Assembly: GCF_000380025.1 (NCBI RefSeq)
Contig: NZ_KB904185.1
Span: 1-64,000, forward strand
DNA: 64,000 bases
Source: Streptococcus entericus DSM 14446
GTDB lineage: Bacteria > Bacillota > Bacilli > Lactobacillales > Streptococcaceae
Direction: 5' to 3'
The notes beneath the pieces are model-generated. The model searched no databases and was not told the origin of the DNA. It worked only from the letters and a program-made list of their open reading frames with translations. Below, piece by piece: positions 1-7,735 of the stretch. The first letter of the stretch is position 1; each line of letters starts with the position of its first letter. Made by a program: the position numbers and the translations under genes.

Positions 1-281
1 GCTTCTCCATCAGAATCTCCTAAAACCAAAACTTTGAGGCCTAGGAAAATTGGAATCAAACCGAGCAGACCTAAAATCTCTTTACTAGGAATATAATCTA
101 AGACAAATGCAAAAAGCAAACTTAGTAATATTAGACTAACAGAGCCTAGAAATTGTCCTAAATAGATGTTGATGATGTCTTTTCTGCTTTTTCTTTTGGC
201 AAAAAATAACATTAGGATAATAAGTAAGTCTACGGCTGTCCCAGAATACAGGATTATTGAAGTAACAACATTTTGAATCAT
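1..281 (-). CDS. cadD: CadD family cadmium resistance transporter, N-terminal part (runs off window)
   Basis: The minus-strand reading frame beginning with MIQNVVTSIILYSGTAVDLL continues through hydrophobic segments to the cytoplasmic GDSDGE stretch at the window edge, all typical of CadD membrane proteins (LysE-like superfamily) that export Cd2+. About 93 residues are present and the rest lies left of base 1. The start at 281 is the usual CadD start, but in-frame ATGs also exist at 290 and 293. The gene has a strong promoter with a metal-sensor-type palindrome overlapping the transcript start, so it is likely repressed by an ArsR-family CadC/CadX regulator whose gene would lie outside the window. 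It is probably cargo of ICE-1. Confidence 0.88.
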   Translation of the reverse strand, partial: MIQNVVTSIILYSGTAVDLLIILMLFFAKRKSRKDIINIYLGQFLGSVSLILLSLLFAFVLDYIPSKEILGLLGLIPIFLGLKVLVLGDSDGE

Positions 282-290
282 AAAACACAT

Positions 291-342
291 CATTCAAATA
301 TATTTTTGAATGTATTCTAACATTAAACTTTGTAGATGTCAA
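291..342 (-). promoter_or_regulatory. cadD promoter with CadC/CadX-type operator
   Basis: On the minus strand a TTGACA -35 (337-342) and TAGAAT -10 (314-319) are separated by 17 bp. Immediately downstream, at the expected transcript start, is a perfect palindrome with 8-bp arms CATTCAAA and TTTGAATG around 6 bp (291-312). This matches the known form of ArsR-family CadC boxes. Binding there would block transcription in the absence of cadmium (inference). Confidence 0.8.
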
Positions 343-392
343 CTTAAAATCCACCAAAATATAGATAAGAAGTTAGTGTACCAAATATTAAA

Positions 393-423
393 AAGCCCTG
401 CCATCGAAATGACAGCAGGGCTT
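393..423 (-). terminator. Intrinsic terminator
   Basis: Nine-bp arms AAGCCCTGC (393-401) and GCAGGGCTT (415-423) with an inner CAT/ATG stem form a strong hairpin, followed on the minus strand by a T-rich run. It would end minus-strand transcription coming from the 813-1916 gene region before cadD. Confidence 0.75.
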
Positions 424-728
424 AACTTCAATATCCAGATGATATATTTATCTAAAAAAGGTAGAGTTTTTATTGATTTTTAGTGCGATATAATGAGTTT
501 CCAAAAATCAAAAATCGCTTAAAATCAATATTTTGACATCTATTGACGTGTACTGAAACCCTTACTTAACCTCTGTAAGGATATAATTACGGTACCAGTA
601 TATCATAAATAATAACAAAATCTTGACTTTCCGAAAAATTCATATTTTTAAGAAACTAGTGACCGAAAAATTTAATACGGTTGAGAATTAATCTAAAGAA
701 TTCTTCCGCTATATTCGAGAAGCCTTTA
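424..728. other. Intergenic stretch with no recognised gene
   Basis: This AT-rich stretch between two hairpins has frequent stops in all frames and no convincing gene. I see no insertion-sequence ends and no copy of the rpsI attachment sequence. Confidence 0.5.
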
Positions 729-764
729 AATACGGACTTGCTTTAATCCAAACAAGTCCGTATT
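729..764. terminator. Perfect 12-bp inverted repeat, probable terminator
   Basis: AATACGGACTTG (729-740) and CAAGTCCGTATT (753-764) are perfectly complementary around a 12-nt loop, about 50 bp past the stop of the minus-strand gene at 813. The following T-run is weak in either direction, so termination is plausible but not certain. Confidence 0.55.
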
Positions 765-812
765 ATCTTTCCATAAATGAGTTCCAATTATCTTGTACGA
801 ATTGAACCTCTA

Positions 813-1916
813 TTATTCAATCAATGACTTTATTAATTGATTAACTTCAACAGTTGATTGGATCAGAAGTTCCTGATACTCTTTGAAATTTTTTTCGCTA
901 TAAAATCCAATCAATCCTTCAAAATATTTCTCTTGTTTTACCAAATATTCTGCTGGTACATCGGATATTTGATAGTGAAAAATATTATTTCTAAAAGAGT
1001 TTCCAATATTTAGGGCAAGTTCCTTATTTTCAATTATTTTGACGAAAGTATCTTGCTGAGATTTTGAAAGACTGGAACTATATTTTTCGTATACAAGTCG
1101 TAAAACTTTAATACTAACTATATAACTCTGCATTAATGATCTGGTAAAAAAAGAGTTTTTTGAATTTAGAAGAATAGGTAATATGTACAGAATAAAATTA
1201 TTCTGACATAAAATATTAAAAAGAAATAACTGTGCTTCAAGAGGGAATTTTCCTATCAAGATATTCCTTCTTTTTTGATCTAAAAAGTAGAAATCCTTTA
1301 GTTCAAAATCAGTAGAATCTATATTTTGGTTTGGAGCGTCTTTAATAACTTTTAAATTTGTAGAATTTATTAATGTTGCTAAATTTTTACTATACTCAAA
1401 AAATAGGTTTTCCGCTTGATTTGAGAATAATGGAATATCTTTTGAGTCAGTCTTAGATAAAATGCTTTCTACATAAATATAATATTGATTGGTATTCGCG
1501 TAGGGAATACCCTTGAAGTAATAAACTCCTAAATCAGGTTGACCAAAATTGTTGATAAGCATTTTTTGAAAAAAATTATAACCTTTAGTCAATTCTGAGT
1601 AAAATATTTCTTGTAATGAAAGCATCTTTCTAACAGCTTTATTAAACTTTTTATCAGAGTATTGTTTATAACTGACTCTAACACTCGCAATTATTTTCTT
1701 AAGATCTTGTTTTCCGATATAAGGAAATTCTTCAAGACTATCTTCAGGCAAAAAATGCAATATTCCATCACTTAAAGAAGATATAAAAGGTAGTACTCCT
1801 GTAGAGATACTAGAAGTAATATCTTTATTCATACCTACCAGATTTTCTAGCAATTGTCTAACTTCACCGACTTCATCCAATAAAACCAGAAAAGAAATTT
1901 TATCAATCTTTTTCAT
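813..1916 (-). CDS. Unknown protein with an HEPN-like RNxxxH motif
   Basis: I do not recognise this 367-residue protein. The body is rich in helices with no signal peptide. Near the C-terminus it has R309-N-N-I-F-H314, which fits the R(N/H/D)xxxH catalytic motif of HEPN ribonucleases; the surrounding FRNNIFHYQI is the kind of helix in which that motif sits. The start has a good ribosome site (AAGGAG 7 nt before ATG). It is the last gene of the minus-strand run that contains UmuC and lies 26 bp after the DUF5960 gene, so it is probably co-transcribed with the SOS cassette. A defence or RNA-processing role is only inferred from the motif. It could equally be an unrelated cytosolic protein with a chance match. 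Confidence 0.6.
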   Translation of the reverse strand: MKKIDKISFLVLLDEVGEVRQLLENLVGMNKDITSSISTGVLPFISSLSDGILHFLPEDSLEEFPYIGKQDLKKIIASVRVSYKQYSDKKFNKAVRKMLSLQEIFYSELTKGYNFFQKMLINNFGQPDLGVYYFKGIPYANTNQYYIYVESILSKTDSKDIPLFSNQAENLFFEYSKNLATLINSTNLKVIKDAPNQNIDSTDFELKDFYFLDQKRRNILIGKFPLEAQLFLFNILCQNNFILYILPILLNSKNSFFTRSLMQSYIVSIKVLRLVYEKYSSSLSKSQQDTFVKIIENKELALNIGNSFRNNIFHYQISDVPAEYLVKQEKYFEGLIGFYSEKNFKEYQELLIQSTVEVNQLIKSLIE

Positions 1917-1942
1917 GTCTCTCCTTAGTATCGTTCTTATAC

Positions 1943-2227
1943 TTAAACCATCTGCCCCACATACCTAAACGTCCTGACATTCTTATTATCAGGTTCCAAG
2001 ACTACCTGAAACTCAAAATAATGATCTCGTCCGTCAATTGACTTTTCCTTATTGAGTTTGAAATAGTTCTTTTGGGACAATGCCATGGACAGGAGAATGT
2101 CATCAATGATAAAGGTTAAGGGAGTTCCATCCGCAGAATACCTGTAAAAGTCTTCTTCAAACTTGATGTAACTCTCAGAGAAATAGTCTATCTGTAGTTT
2201 ATCTTTATAAAGGTCTCGTCTATCCAT
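1943..2227 (-). CDS. DUF5960 family protein
   Basis: This 94-residue acidic protein matches my memory of the DUF5960 family, small proteins found beside UmuC-like polymerases and YolD-like proteins in streptococcal mobile elements. Its start overlaps the end of the YolD-like gene, which implies translational coupling. Its function is unknown; the constant linkage suggests an accessory role to the polymerase cassette. No catalytic motif is evident. Confidence 0.65.
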   Translation of the reverse strand: MDRRDLYKDKLQIDYFSESYIKFEEDFYRYSADGTPLTFIIDDILLSMALSQKNYFKLNKEKSIDGRDHYFEFQVVLEPDNKNVRTFRYVGQMV

Positions 2228-2585
2228 AGTCTACTCCAACTTCTGCTAGTTGTATGTCTAAAATATCTTTTATTGCTATCAGATGGTGCTTCCCCTCTGA
2301 TTTGATGACAATCTCATCTTTTGATAATTCTGTCACCTGTCCTTGATAGGTGACTTTTTGTTTATCTCGCCTCACTATAAACTGACCTATAAGTTGACTG
2401 GCATAGAGTTGCGAGATAAGGGTTAGTTTATCAAGATGACTAAGTTCATCTGAGAAGTCTATCCTGTACTTCTCTTCACCCAGAGAGGTGGTATGTTCTG
2501 ACAGGAAGAACCCCATCCATTTCATCATGCCTCGGTCTTGGTGTTCTCTTGCTGATTGAAACGGTAAATAGCTTCTATCCACCAT
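2220..2585 (-). CDS. YolD-like family protein
   Basis: The 121-residue protein has a C-terminal segment (about 75-115) with the alternating pattern GxVxxLxxDEIVIK...IxIKDILDI of YolD-like proteins, a fold related to the UmuD-like partners of Y-family polymerases in Firmicutes. It starts one base inside the end of the umuC-like gene and overlaps the next gene, so the three are translated together. By family knowledge it may act as a non-canonical UmuD-type partner of the polymerase. Confidence 0.75.
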   Translation of the reverse strand: MVDRSYLPFQSAREHQDRGMMKWMGFFLSEHTTSLGEEKYRIDFSDELSHLDKLTLISQLYASQLIGQFIVRRDKQKVTYQGQVTELSKDEIVIKSEGKHHLIAIKDILDIQLAEVGVDYG

Positions 2586-4000
2586 TAACTTAATCCATCC
2601 AAACCTCCTGCTGAATGACCACCAACTAGTTTACTTCTGGCTATCACTCGTGAACCTTCTGCTAAGGCATTAGCTTTCAATAGTGAGGTAAAACCAAACT
2701 GTTGGCGTATGGTATCAATAGCTGTTTGGAGCCTTTCTTCTTTTTCAATTTGTTCAATATCATCAAAGAGTGAGATCAATCCGAAAGACTCATCCACTAA
2801 TCGTGAGTAGTAAACACTGATATTTCTAACAGCACCTGAAGTGTACTTCTTATGGAAAAGGGCTAATACATGATTTTTTAGAGTTTCTGTTTGGTTGGTC
2901 GGTTCAACCTTCATTTGAACATGAATTCCCTTCTTGTTTTCATACCTAGAGTAACCAACACCTATTGAAACACAGGTTGTCTTTTTCCCAGCTTTCCTGA
3001 GACGCACTGCTACTTGTTCAGCCATTTCTGACAGAACCAACTCAATCTCTCTCTGCTTGATGTAATCCCTTGGTAAGACTTGTGAATTACCTATCCCAGT
3101 TGACTTTGGTTTATAAGGCTTATGGACATTACTTTCGTCAATACCATTGGCGTGAAAGAATAAATCTACCCCATTGACTCCCAGATGGGCCTTAAGTAGG
3201 TCTGGATTACAATTGGCCAACTCTTTGATAGACATAATGCCCAAATCATTGAGACGTTTTTTCATGCGACTACCAATCCCCCAGAAATCTGTCATCTCTG
3301 AAATGCCCCAAACCTTACTTTCCACGTCTTCATAAGACCAATTGGCACGCATGGTTTTAGTTTTCTTAGCTTCATTGTCTAAAGCTAATTTAGCTAGTAA
3401 TGGATTACTATTTGACATACCTACGGTGGAATAAACACCTGTCCTTCTAAAAATATCATGCTGAATTTTACTAGAGAGAATATCAAGTTTTTCTTTCCGA
3501 CTTAAGGTCTTACTGGGGATAAAGTAATTCAGCGATCCTGTTAGGTCAATAAAGCCCTCATCAATGGAATAAGGGAGAATATCTTCTGGACTACCATAGT
3601 TCTGTAAGATACGCTGAATCTCTAGATTTTTTTCGATATAAAGACTCATCCGAGGAGGTACGATAAAGGTAACTTTAGCCCACTCTTCGATGTAACGAAC
3701 ATACTCAGGGGTAATCTCAATTCCTTGACGTCTGGCATTGTAATAAGAAAACTTTCTGGTATGAATGTCAAAGGGCAGGTCATACACTCTACCAACATTT
3801 TGCTTGCCAAAAACCTGCTTAAACATTGGTGATGAAGCTAAAATCAACCCATTAGAATTGTCCGCTCGACTCATGACACATAGGGAGGTTTTCAAAGGGT
3901 GTAAGCCTCGTTCAACACACTCCACGCTGGCATAAAAAGACTTCATGTCAATGAAGGCAATATCACTTTGTGGCTCTCTCGAATAGTCAAAATAGCCCAT
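2585..4000 (-). CDS. umuC: Y-family DNA polymerase, UmuC/UvrX-like
   Basis: This 471-residue protein is a translesion polymerase of the UmuC (ImpB/MucB/SamB) type. The N-terminal metal-binding motif is FIDMKSFYASVE (about residues 16-27) and the second acidic motif is YSIDEGFIDLTG (about 144-155), followed by the helix-hairpin-helix and little-finger regions. The length is usual for the Gram-positive mobile-element UmuC group. It follows an HdiR/LexA-like repressor by 4 bp and precedes the YolD-like gene, forming a self-regulated DNA-damage mutagenesis cassette. Expression should rise on DNA damage after repressor cleavage (inference from the neighbour). Confidence 0.93.
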   Translation of the reverse strand: MGYFDYSREPQSDIAFIDMKSFYASVECVERGLHPLKTSLCVMSRADNSNGLILASSPMFKQVFGKQNVGRVYDLPFDIHTRKFSYYNARRQGIEITPEYVRYIEEWAKVTFIVPPRMSLYIEKNLEIQRILQNYGSPEDILPYSIDEGFIDLTGSLNYFIPSKTLSRKEKLDILSSKIQHDIFRRTGVYSTVGMSNSNPLLAKLALDNEAKKTKTMRANWSYEDVESKVWGISEMTDFWGIGSRMKKRLNDLGIMSIKELANCNPDLLKAHLGVNGVDLFFHANGIDESNVHKPYKPKSTGIGNSQVLPRDYIKQREIELVLSEMAEQVAVRLRKAGKKTTCVSIGVGYSRYENKKGIHVQMKVEPTNQTETLKNHVLALFHKKYTSGAVRNISVYYSRLVDESFGLISLFDDIEQIEKEERLQTAIDTIRQQFGFTSLLKANALAEGSRVIARSKLVGGHSAGGLDGLS

Positions 4001-4004
4001 AATC

Positions 4005-4691
4005 TTACCCTCTTACTACTGGCATAAAGTGACCAATGATTTTACCAACAATTCTTGGGTTATCTTCTGCCGAAGCAAACATATCTGGATAATCAGGATT
4101 AATAGACACTAGACGATACCCATCCTCTTCTAGATAAACCTTCTTGATGTAAGCTCGCTCATTCCATACCACAGCATAGACAGCCCCATCATAGTCAAAG
4201 CTACCTTCACGGATAAGGGCTACTTCCCCACTAACATAGACTGGCTCCATGGAGTCTCCTCTAATCCATGTTGCAATATCATAACTGTAGTCTATGTCCG
4301 AAAAAACTTCTACAAACTCAGATTCATCATAGACACTCTCCCCAAAACCTGCGGAGAGTTCGATATCATCAATAACCTTGATACTATAGAGTTGAATGAC
4401 ATTACTTTCTTCCTGAACAGTAAGAAGTTCTTCCGCATAGTCTTCAACCTTTTCACGATTGACAGTATTTAGACGTAAGTAAGTTTCAACAATCTTATAT
4501 TCTGATTCAAAGTAACTAGTTGATACACCTAAAATGTCTGCTAGTCTTTCTATGTTTTGGCCATTGGGTTTTGTCTTACCACTCTCCCACGTGAAGTACG
4601 ACTGACGAGTGATGTCAAGCTGTCTTGCCATCTCAGCCTGACTAATATTAAGCTCTGTACGTCTCTTTTTTAAAGCCTCTGGTGAAAACAT
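4005..4691 (-). CDS. HdiR/LexA-like autocleaving repressor (XRE HTH + S24 peptidase)
   Basis: Residues about 5-60 form an XRE-type helix-turn-helix (ISQAEMARQLDITRQSYFTW). The C-terminal half is an S24 peptidase domain: the nucleophile lies in RGDSMEP, the general-base lysine in RAYIKKVY, and an Ala-Gly cleavage site is visible in ELSAGFGESV. This is the architecture of HdiR of Lactococcus, cleaved with RecA during the SOS response. It sits 4 bp before umuC and 10 bp after the ImmA-type gene. The palindromes at 5575-5624 in front of that gene are its likely operators. Confidence 0.9.
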   Translation of the reverse strand: MFSPEALKKRRTELNISQAEMARQLDITRQSYFTWESGKTKPNGQNIERLADILGVSTSYFESEYKIVETYLRLNTVNREKVEDYAEELLTVQEESNVIQLYSIKVIDDIELSAGFGESVYDESEFVEVFSDIDYSYDIATWIRGDSMEPVYVSGEVALIREGSFDYDGAVYAVVWNERAYIKKVYLEEDGYRLVSINPDYPDMFASAEDNPRIVGKIIGHFMPVVRG

Positions 4692-4701
4692 AAGCGCCTC
4701 C

Positions 4702-5559
4702 TTAACTTAAGTAATATTTGGTTTTAGCTTTTTGATAAGCTTCTTTTTCTGTTAGTTTCTCTTTATTCCACGCATAAAAGATGGTCTTGCCTCTATCGTA
4801 ATATGCCCAAGTGCCAATCTTTCTCGAAGAGATTTGATTCCTAAAGTCTATATCAGTCAACTCAGGTAATTCGTCATCTGTTATAAAATCCTTTTGTTGA
4901 AGCAAATAATCTAACTTTTCTTGCGGAACGATCTCATAATGTTGATAATCTGCGACTATGGAATCATGAGCCCTGTTAAATAATTGTAGAATTTTTCGAT
5001 TATCTCCTGACCGATAAGTTTGAATAACTTGGCCTACATACTCTCTATACTCATTCAGTAAATGTGTTAATATGTCTAGAAGACGAATGCTTAAAGCTTC
5101 AGCGGAAACTAGAAGAGAGTTAGCTACTTCCTGAAACCTTGACCTTTGATAGTATATTTTTGACAACAGGACAATTTCAGGCATAAGGACGCAAGCCGAG
5201 AAACAGTTAGCCTCTACTTCTTCTAGTGTATCTTGGTTATCCTTTAATTCAGTGAAGACATTGCCTTGATGCCCCAGCAAGAAATGACCCAATTCATGAC
5301 ACTTGGTAAAGTTCTGCCTAGTGACTGGATTTTCTTTCTCATAGGACAGGGATACACCACCTTGACTATCAATTATGGTTAAACCATCAATTCTACGCTT
5401 TGAAAAATGATGACCTAATACCTTGATGTCATTCTTTTTCACAATATAGTCAAAGAAATCTTCATAAGTATAAGACAAGAGCGACAATTCTCTCAGCTTG
5501 ATGAAAGGATATAGCTGTGATTTTACAACTGAACTTATCTTTGAAAAGGTGTTTTCCAA
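4702..5559 (-). CDS. ImmA/IrrE-type zinc metallopeptidase
   Basis: The motif KCHELGHFLLGH supplies the two histidines and glutamate of a gluzincin, and EVEANCFSACVLMP downstream supplies the third ligand region, the ImmA/IrrE (COG2856) signature. ImmA of ICEBs1 cleaves the ICE repressor during the DNA-damage response. I place the start at a TTG codon (5559), because AAGGAGGTG sits 5 nt before it and the longer frame would begin upstream of the -10 box. The C-terminal ~120 residues are an extra unassigned region. It is first in the operon with the HdiR-like repressor and UmuC. It may act on that repressor or on the XRE protein at 7134-7487; the sequence does not decide. Confidence 0.85.
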   Translation of the reverse strand: MENTFSKISSVVKSQLYPFIKLRELSLLSYTYEDFFDYIVKKNDIKVLGHHFSKRRIDGLTIIDSQGGVSLSYEKENPVTRQNFTKCHELGHFLLGHQGNVFTELKDNQDTLEEVEANCFSACVLMPEIVLLSKIYYQRSRFQEVANSLLVSAEALSIRLLDILTHLLNEYREYVGQVIQTYRSGDNRKILQLFNRAHDSIVADYQHYEIVPQEKLDYLLQQKDFITDDELPELTDIDFRNQISSRKIGTWAYYDRGKTIFYAWNKEKLTEKEAYQKAKTKYYLS

Positions 5560-5574
5560 ATACTTCACCTCCTT

Positions 5575-5624
5575 GTCAGTTTTAAAACTGACTTTATTAT
5601 ACAAAAAAAGTGGACGATTGTCCA
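5575..5624 (-). promoter_or_regulatory. Promoter with two palindromic operators for the ImmA-HdiR-UmuC operon
   Basis: On the minus strand a TGGACA -35 (5619-5624) and a TATAAT -10 (5596-5601) are 17 bp apart. The palindrome TGGACGATTGTCCA (5611-5624) covers the -35, and a perfect 18-bp palindrome GTCAGTTTTAAAACTGAC (5575-5592) covers the transcript start. The ribosome site and TTG start follow directly. The HdiR-like repressor two genes down is the obvious candidate to bind (inference). Confidence 0.8.
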
Positions 5625-5656
5625 CAGATTTTATTATTTAATATTATTTTTCAAAA

Positions 5657-6961
5657 CTACTTTTTATAAGTTATAGGAAGGCAGAACCAAAACACAGGAC
5701 TAAAAAGCACATAAGTGAAAATAAATAACTGCTTCATCACAGAATCCCCCTTAGGGTAATTCATAAGTAAACTATCATTATTAAATTCTTCATCATCAAT
5801 AGGTATTGGCATAAATTTATACATATCATTATAAAAAGCTTTTTCATCAGTATTATCAATAACCTTAAAGTAGCAAATAATAGTAAATAAGAATGAAAAG
5901 AACGATCTCCGAGCAGGATTTATCAAAATATATTTAGTCGTATATAAAGCTATCAGGAGTGGACTTCCTATATTAATAGGAGCTATTCCTTCTTTTGATA
6001 ACATTCTTGTAGAAAAACGAATTGTTTCAAATAATTCCCACTCCTCTTCAACATTGTTTCCAGAATTATGACTTGGCCATACCGACTTTAGATCAAATAA
6101 AAAACTAGGACTATAGGAATCATCTAAAATTAGAGGGATAAATGGATTCCCATGGGCTGATGAATTTCTGATAATTGAGATTTCTGAAAACATTTGTTTG
6201 TTGTAATTCAAAAATTCGTAAATTTTTGAGGATTTATTTAACCTCTTATCAAATGCCTCCATTATATATTTGTATATTTTTCCTAGTTCATCGATCGTTA
6301 AATTTTCAAAGAATAAAGTCAGTGGTACATCAATTATATCAATCGAAGCAGAATTCCCGTCTTTGCTTCTATCAATTTTTAACAATTCAAACTCAGCACG
6401 AAAAATATAACGTGATTTTAAAGTTTTAAATATTTTCTCTTTTAATATCTTTAAACCTCTATCCTGGTCAATAACACTATATACCTCTTCAGACTTAATT
6501 GAATTTTCCGATAACAATTTCACTAACTGTGACTTTATAATTTTTTCAATTTTTAAAACCCATTTTAAAACTTTTTCTTTAAATTTTATATCTTCTTCTT
6601 TTAATGAACCTAGAACTGATTCGCTAGTTTCATTATAGAAATGTTTAAAAATATAATCATGATAATCTTCTATTTTGTCAATTTTTTTCTTACTAATCTG
6701 ATATTTTTTATTTTTAGTATTTGGACAAGATTTTAACTCAGTAGCAATTTTAACTTTAACGTTTCTTATTTGTGAATTCACTAATTTAAAAGTAACATTC
6801 CTTGAGATTCTTAAGTCTTTTCCTCTATAAAGCATATCAGGAGTTATAAAAAAGAAAAAACTTACTTCAGTATCATCGATTTTGGAGGAAACAATACCGT
6901 AATTATTAAAAACATGTTTGATTTCACCTACATATCTATTTTCACTCAAAATTAAAAGCAC
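5657..6961 (-). CDS. Abi_2-like HEPN protein with N-terminal OB/cold-shock-like domain
   Basis: This 434-residue protein has R265-N-S-S-A-H270 in the context IIRNSSAHGNP, the HEPN ribonuclease motif as it appears in the Abi_2 (AbiD/AbiF) abortive-infection family. Preceding segments (IEKIIKSQLVKLLSE about 135-150; PLTLFFENLTIDELGKIYKY about 215-235) also fit Abi_2. The first ~75 residues (YVGEIKHVFNNYGIV, then FFFF and a charged strand) resemble a cold-shock/S1 OB fold that binds nucleic acid. The last 25 residues are strongly hydrophobic. The GTG at 6961 gives the longest frame; a TTG at 6949 is better placed behind GAGAGGTG. It lies between the XRE gene and the ImmA operon. A phage-defence role is inferred from family membership. 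Confidence 0.7.
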   Translation of the reverse strand: MLLILSENRYVGEIKHVFNNYGIVSSKIDDTEVSFFFFITPDMLYRGKDLRISRNVTFKLVNSQIRNVKVKIATELKSCPNTKNKKYQISKKKIDKIEDYHDYIFKHFYNETSESVLGSLKEEDIKFKEKVLKWVLKIEKIIKSQLVKLLSENSIKSEEVYSVIDQDRGLKILKEKIFKTLKSRYIFRAEFELLKIDRSKDGNSASIDIIDVPLTLFFENLTIDELGKIYKYIMEAFDKRLNKSSKIYEFLNYNKQMFSEISIIRNSSAHGNPFIPLILDDSYSPSFLFDLKSVWPSHNSGNNVEEEWELFETIRFSTRMLSKEGIAPINIGSPLLIALYTTKYILINPARRSFFSFLFTIICYFKVIDNTDEKAFYNDMYKFMPIPIDDEEFNNDSLLMNYPKGDSVMKQLFIFTYVLFSPVFWFCLPITYKK

Positions 6962-7007
6962 CTCTCAACTCATCACACTAAAAAAGATTAGAAAGGGACA
7001 TAAACAC

Positions 7008-7056
7008 TTCAAGAGTATCTTACAAATGTCTTGACAGATATTTACATTCTCTTGAA
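7008..7056 (-). terminator. Inverted repeat after the XRE gene, possible terminator
   Basis: TTCAAGAG (7008-7015) pairs with CTCTTGAA (7049-7056), with inner AATGT/ACATT pairing. It lies about 80 bp beyond the stop of the XRE gene and before the Abi_2-like gene on the minus strand. There is no clear T-run, so it may be an operator or mRNA structure instead. Confidence 0.4.
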
Positions 7057-7133
7057 AGTTATCCTCTCGTTCTCCCCTCCTATCTTAATTCCAATTATCT
7101 AAAACAAAGTTTGGAATAGATTATATTCATTTC

Positions 7134-7487
7134 TTACTTCTTATCCTCTTCAAACATCTTCTTCCTTTCCTTCATAAAGTCCAGAAGTTCCTGCTTGAAG
7201 ATCTCTTTTTCCTCATCAGTCATATCAAGTGAGGTGGCACGGAAAAGCATTTCTACTTCCGATAATTTTTCTTCTTCTACAGTTCTGTATTCTGAATTAC
7301 CTACTAAATAATCAACAGTGACATTAAAAATTGAAGCAAGTTTAGTAATAACGTTTTTTGTTGGATTAGCTGATTCTAATTCCCATTTTGCATATGCTTG
7401 CTGAGAAATATCAAATTTTTCTGCCATATCCTTCTGAGTTAAATTCGCCTCTAAACGTAAGGCCTTTAAGCGTTCTGGGAATCCCAT
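7134..7487 (-). CDS. XRE family repressor of ICE-1 (cI/ImmR-like)
   Basis: The 117-residue protein has an N-terminal helix-turn-helix (LTQKDMAEKFDISQQAYAKWE, about residues 16-36) and a charged helical tail. This is the ImmR/Arp type that controls ICEBs1 and ICESt3. It is transcribed divergently from the conjugation module, and the intervening region has two operator-like repeats at the forward promoter. It has a fair ribosome site (GAGGTTACTTATG). I infer that it represses the conjugation promoter and itself, and that an ImmA-type protease inactivates it. Confidence 0.85.
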   Translation of the reverse strand: MGFPERLKALRLEANLTQKDMAEKFDISQQAYAKWELESANPTKNVITKLASIFNVTVDYLVGNSEYRTVEEEKLSEVEMLFRATSLDMTDEEKEIFKQELLDFMKERKKMFEEDKK

Positions 7488-7531
7488 AAGTAACCTCTAT
7501 AAAAATTTTTAAATTTTCTTGATAAAATTAG

Positions 7532-7583
7532 TTGACAAAACAACCTAAAGGTTGTATAATGTTTTTAACAACATAAAAGTTGT
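7532..7583 (+). promoter_or_regulatory. ICE-1 conjugation promoter with two operators
   Basis: TTGACA (7532-7537) and TATAAT (7555-7560) with a 17-bp spacer form a consensus promoter facing the conjugation genes. Operator 1, ACAACC-TAAA-GGTTGT (7540-7555), fills the spacer. Operator 2, ACAAC-ATAAAA-GTTGT (7568-7583), is centred 28 bp further on, past the transcript start. The arrangement is what a cI/ImmR-like repressor would use, and the XRE gene is immediately divergent. Confidence 0.85.
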
Positions 7584-7644
7584 ATTGATTTCAAAAAATA
7601 ATAAGCATTATCCGAAATCAAATAATGTTCTTTGACATCTGAAT

Positions 7645-7700
7645 AAAAAATGTGCGTCTGACAACCAGAGGACTGACCGACAAACACACATATACTTCGT
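7645..7700 (-). ncRNA. Candidate short antisense RNA in the ICE-1 leader
   Basis: The promoter on the minus strand (7707-7735) should start a transcript near 7700. It runs into a hairpin with arms GTGTGTTTG and CAGACGCAC (7681-7689 and 7652-7660, paired through G-U wobbles), an inner 7-bp stem, and then six T residues (7645-7650). The product would be about 56 nt and fully complementary to the early conjugation leader. ICE-2 has a matching unit of about 59 nt in the same place. No coding potential is seen. Confidence 0.65.
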
Positions 7701-7706
7701 ACCTAT

Positions 7707-7735
7707 ATTGTATCACATTTGTCTAAAAAGTTCAA
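7707..7735 (-). promoter_or_regulatory. Promoter of the ICE-1 antisense RNA
   Basis: On the minus strand TTGAAC (7730-7735) and TACAAT (7707-7712) are separated by exactly 17 bp, inside the leader of the conjugation operon and pointing against it. Confidence 0.65.

Noticed and set aside
136..357. 73-residue minus-strand frame
   Set aside because: It is a shadow frame of cadD and reads through the cadD promoter and operator; the CadD frame matches the family.
682..712. TTGAGAATT near 685, resembling the rpsI attachment sequence
   Set aside because: Only nine bases match, the flanks do not encode the S9 C-terminus, and no arm sites are nearby.
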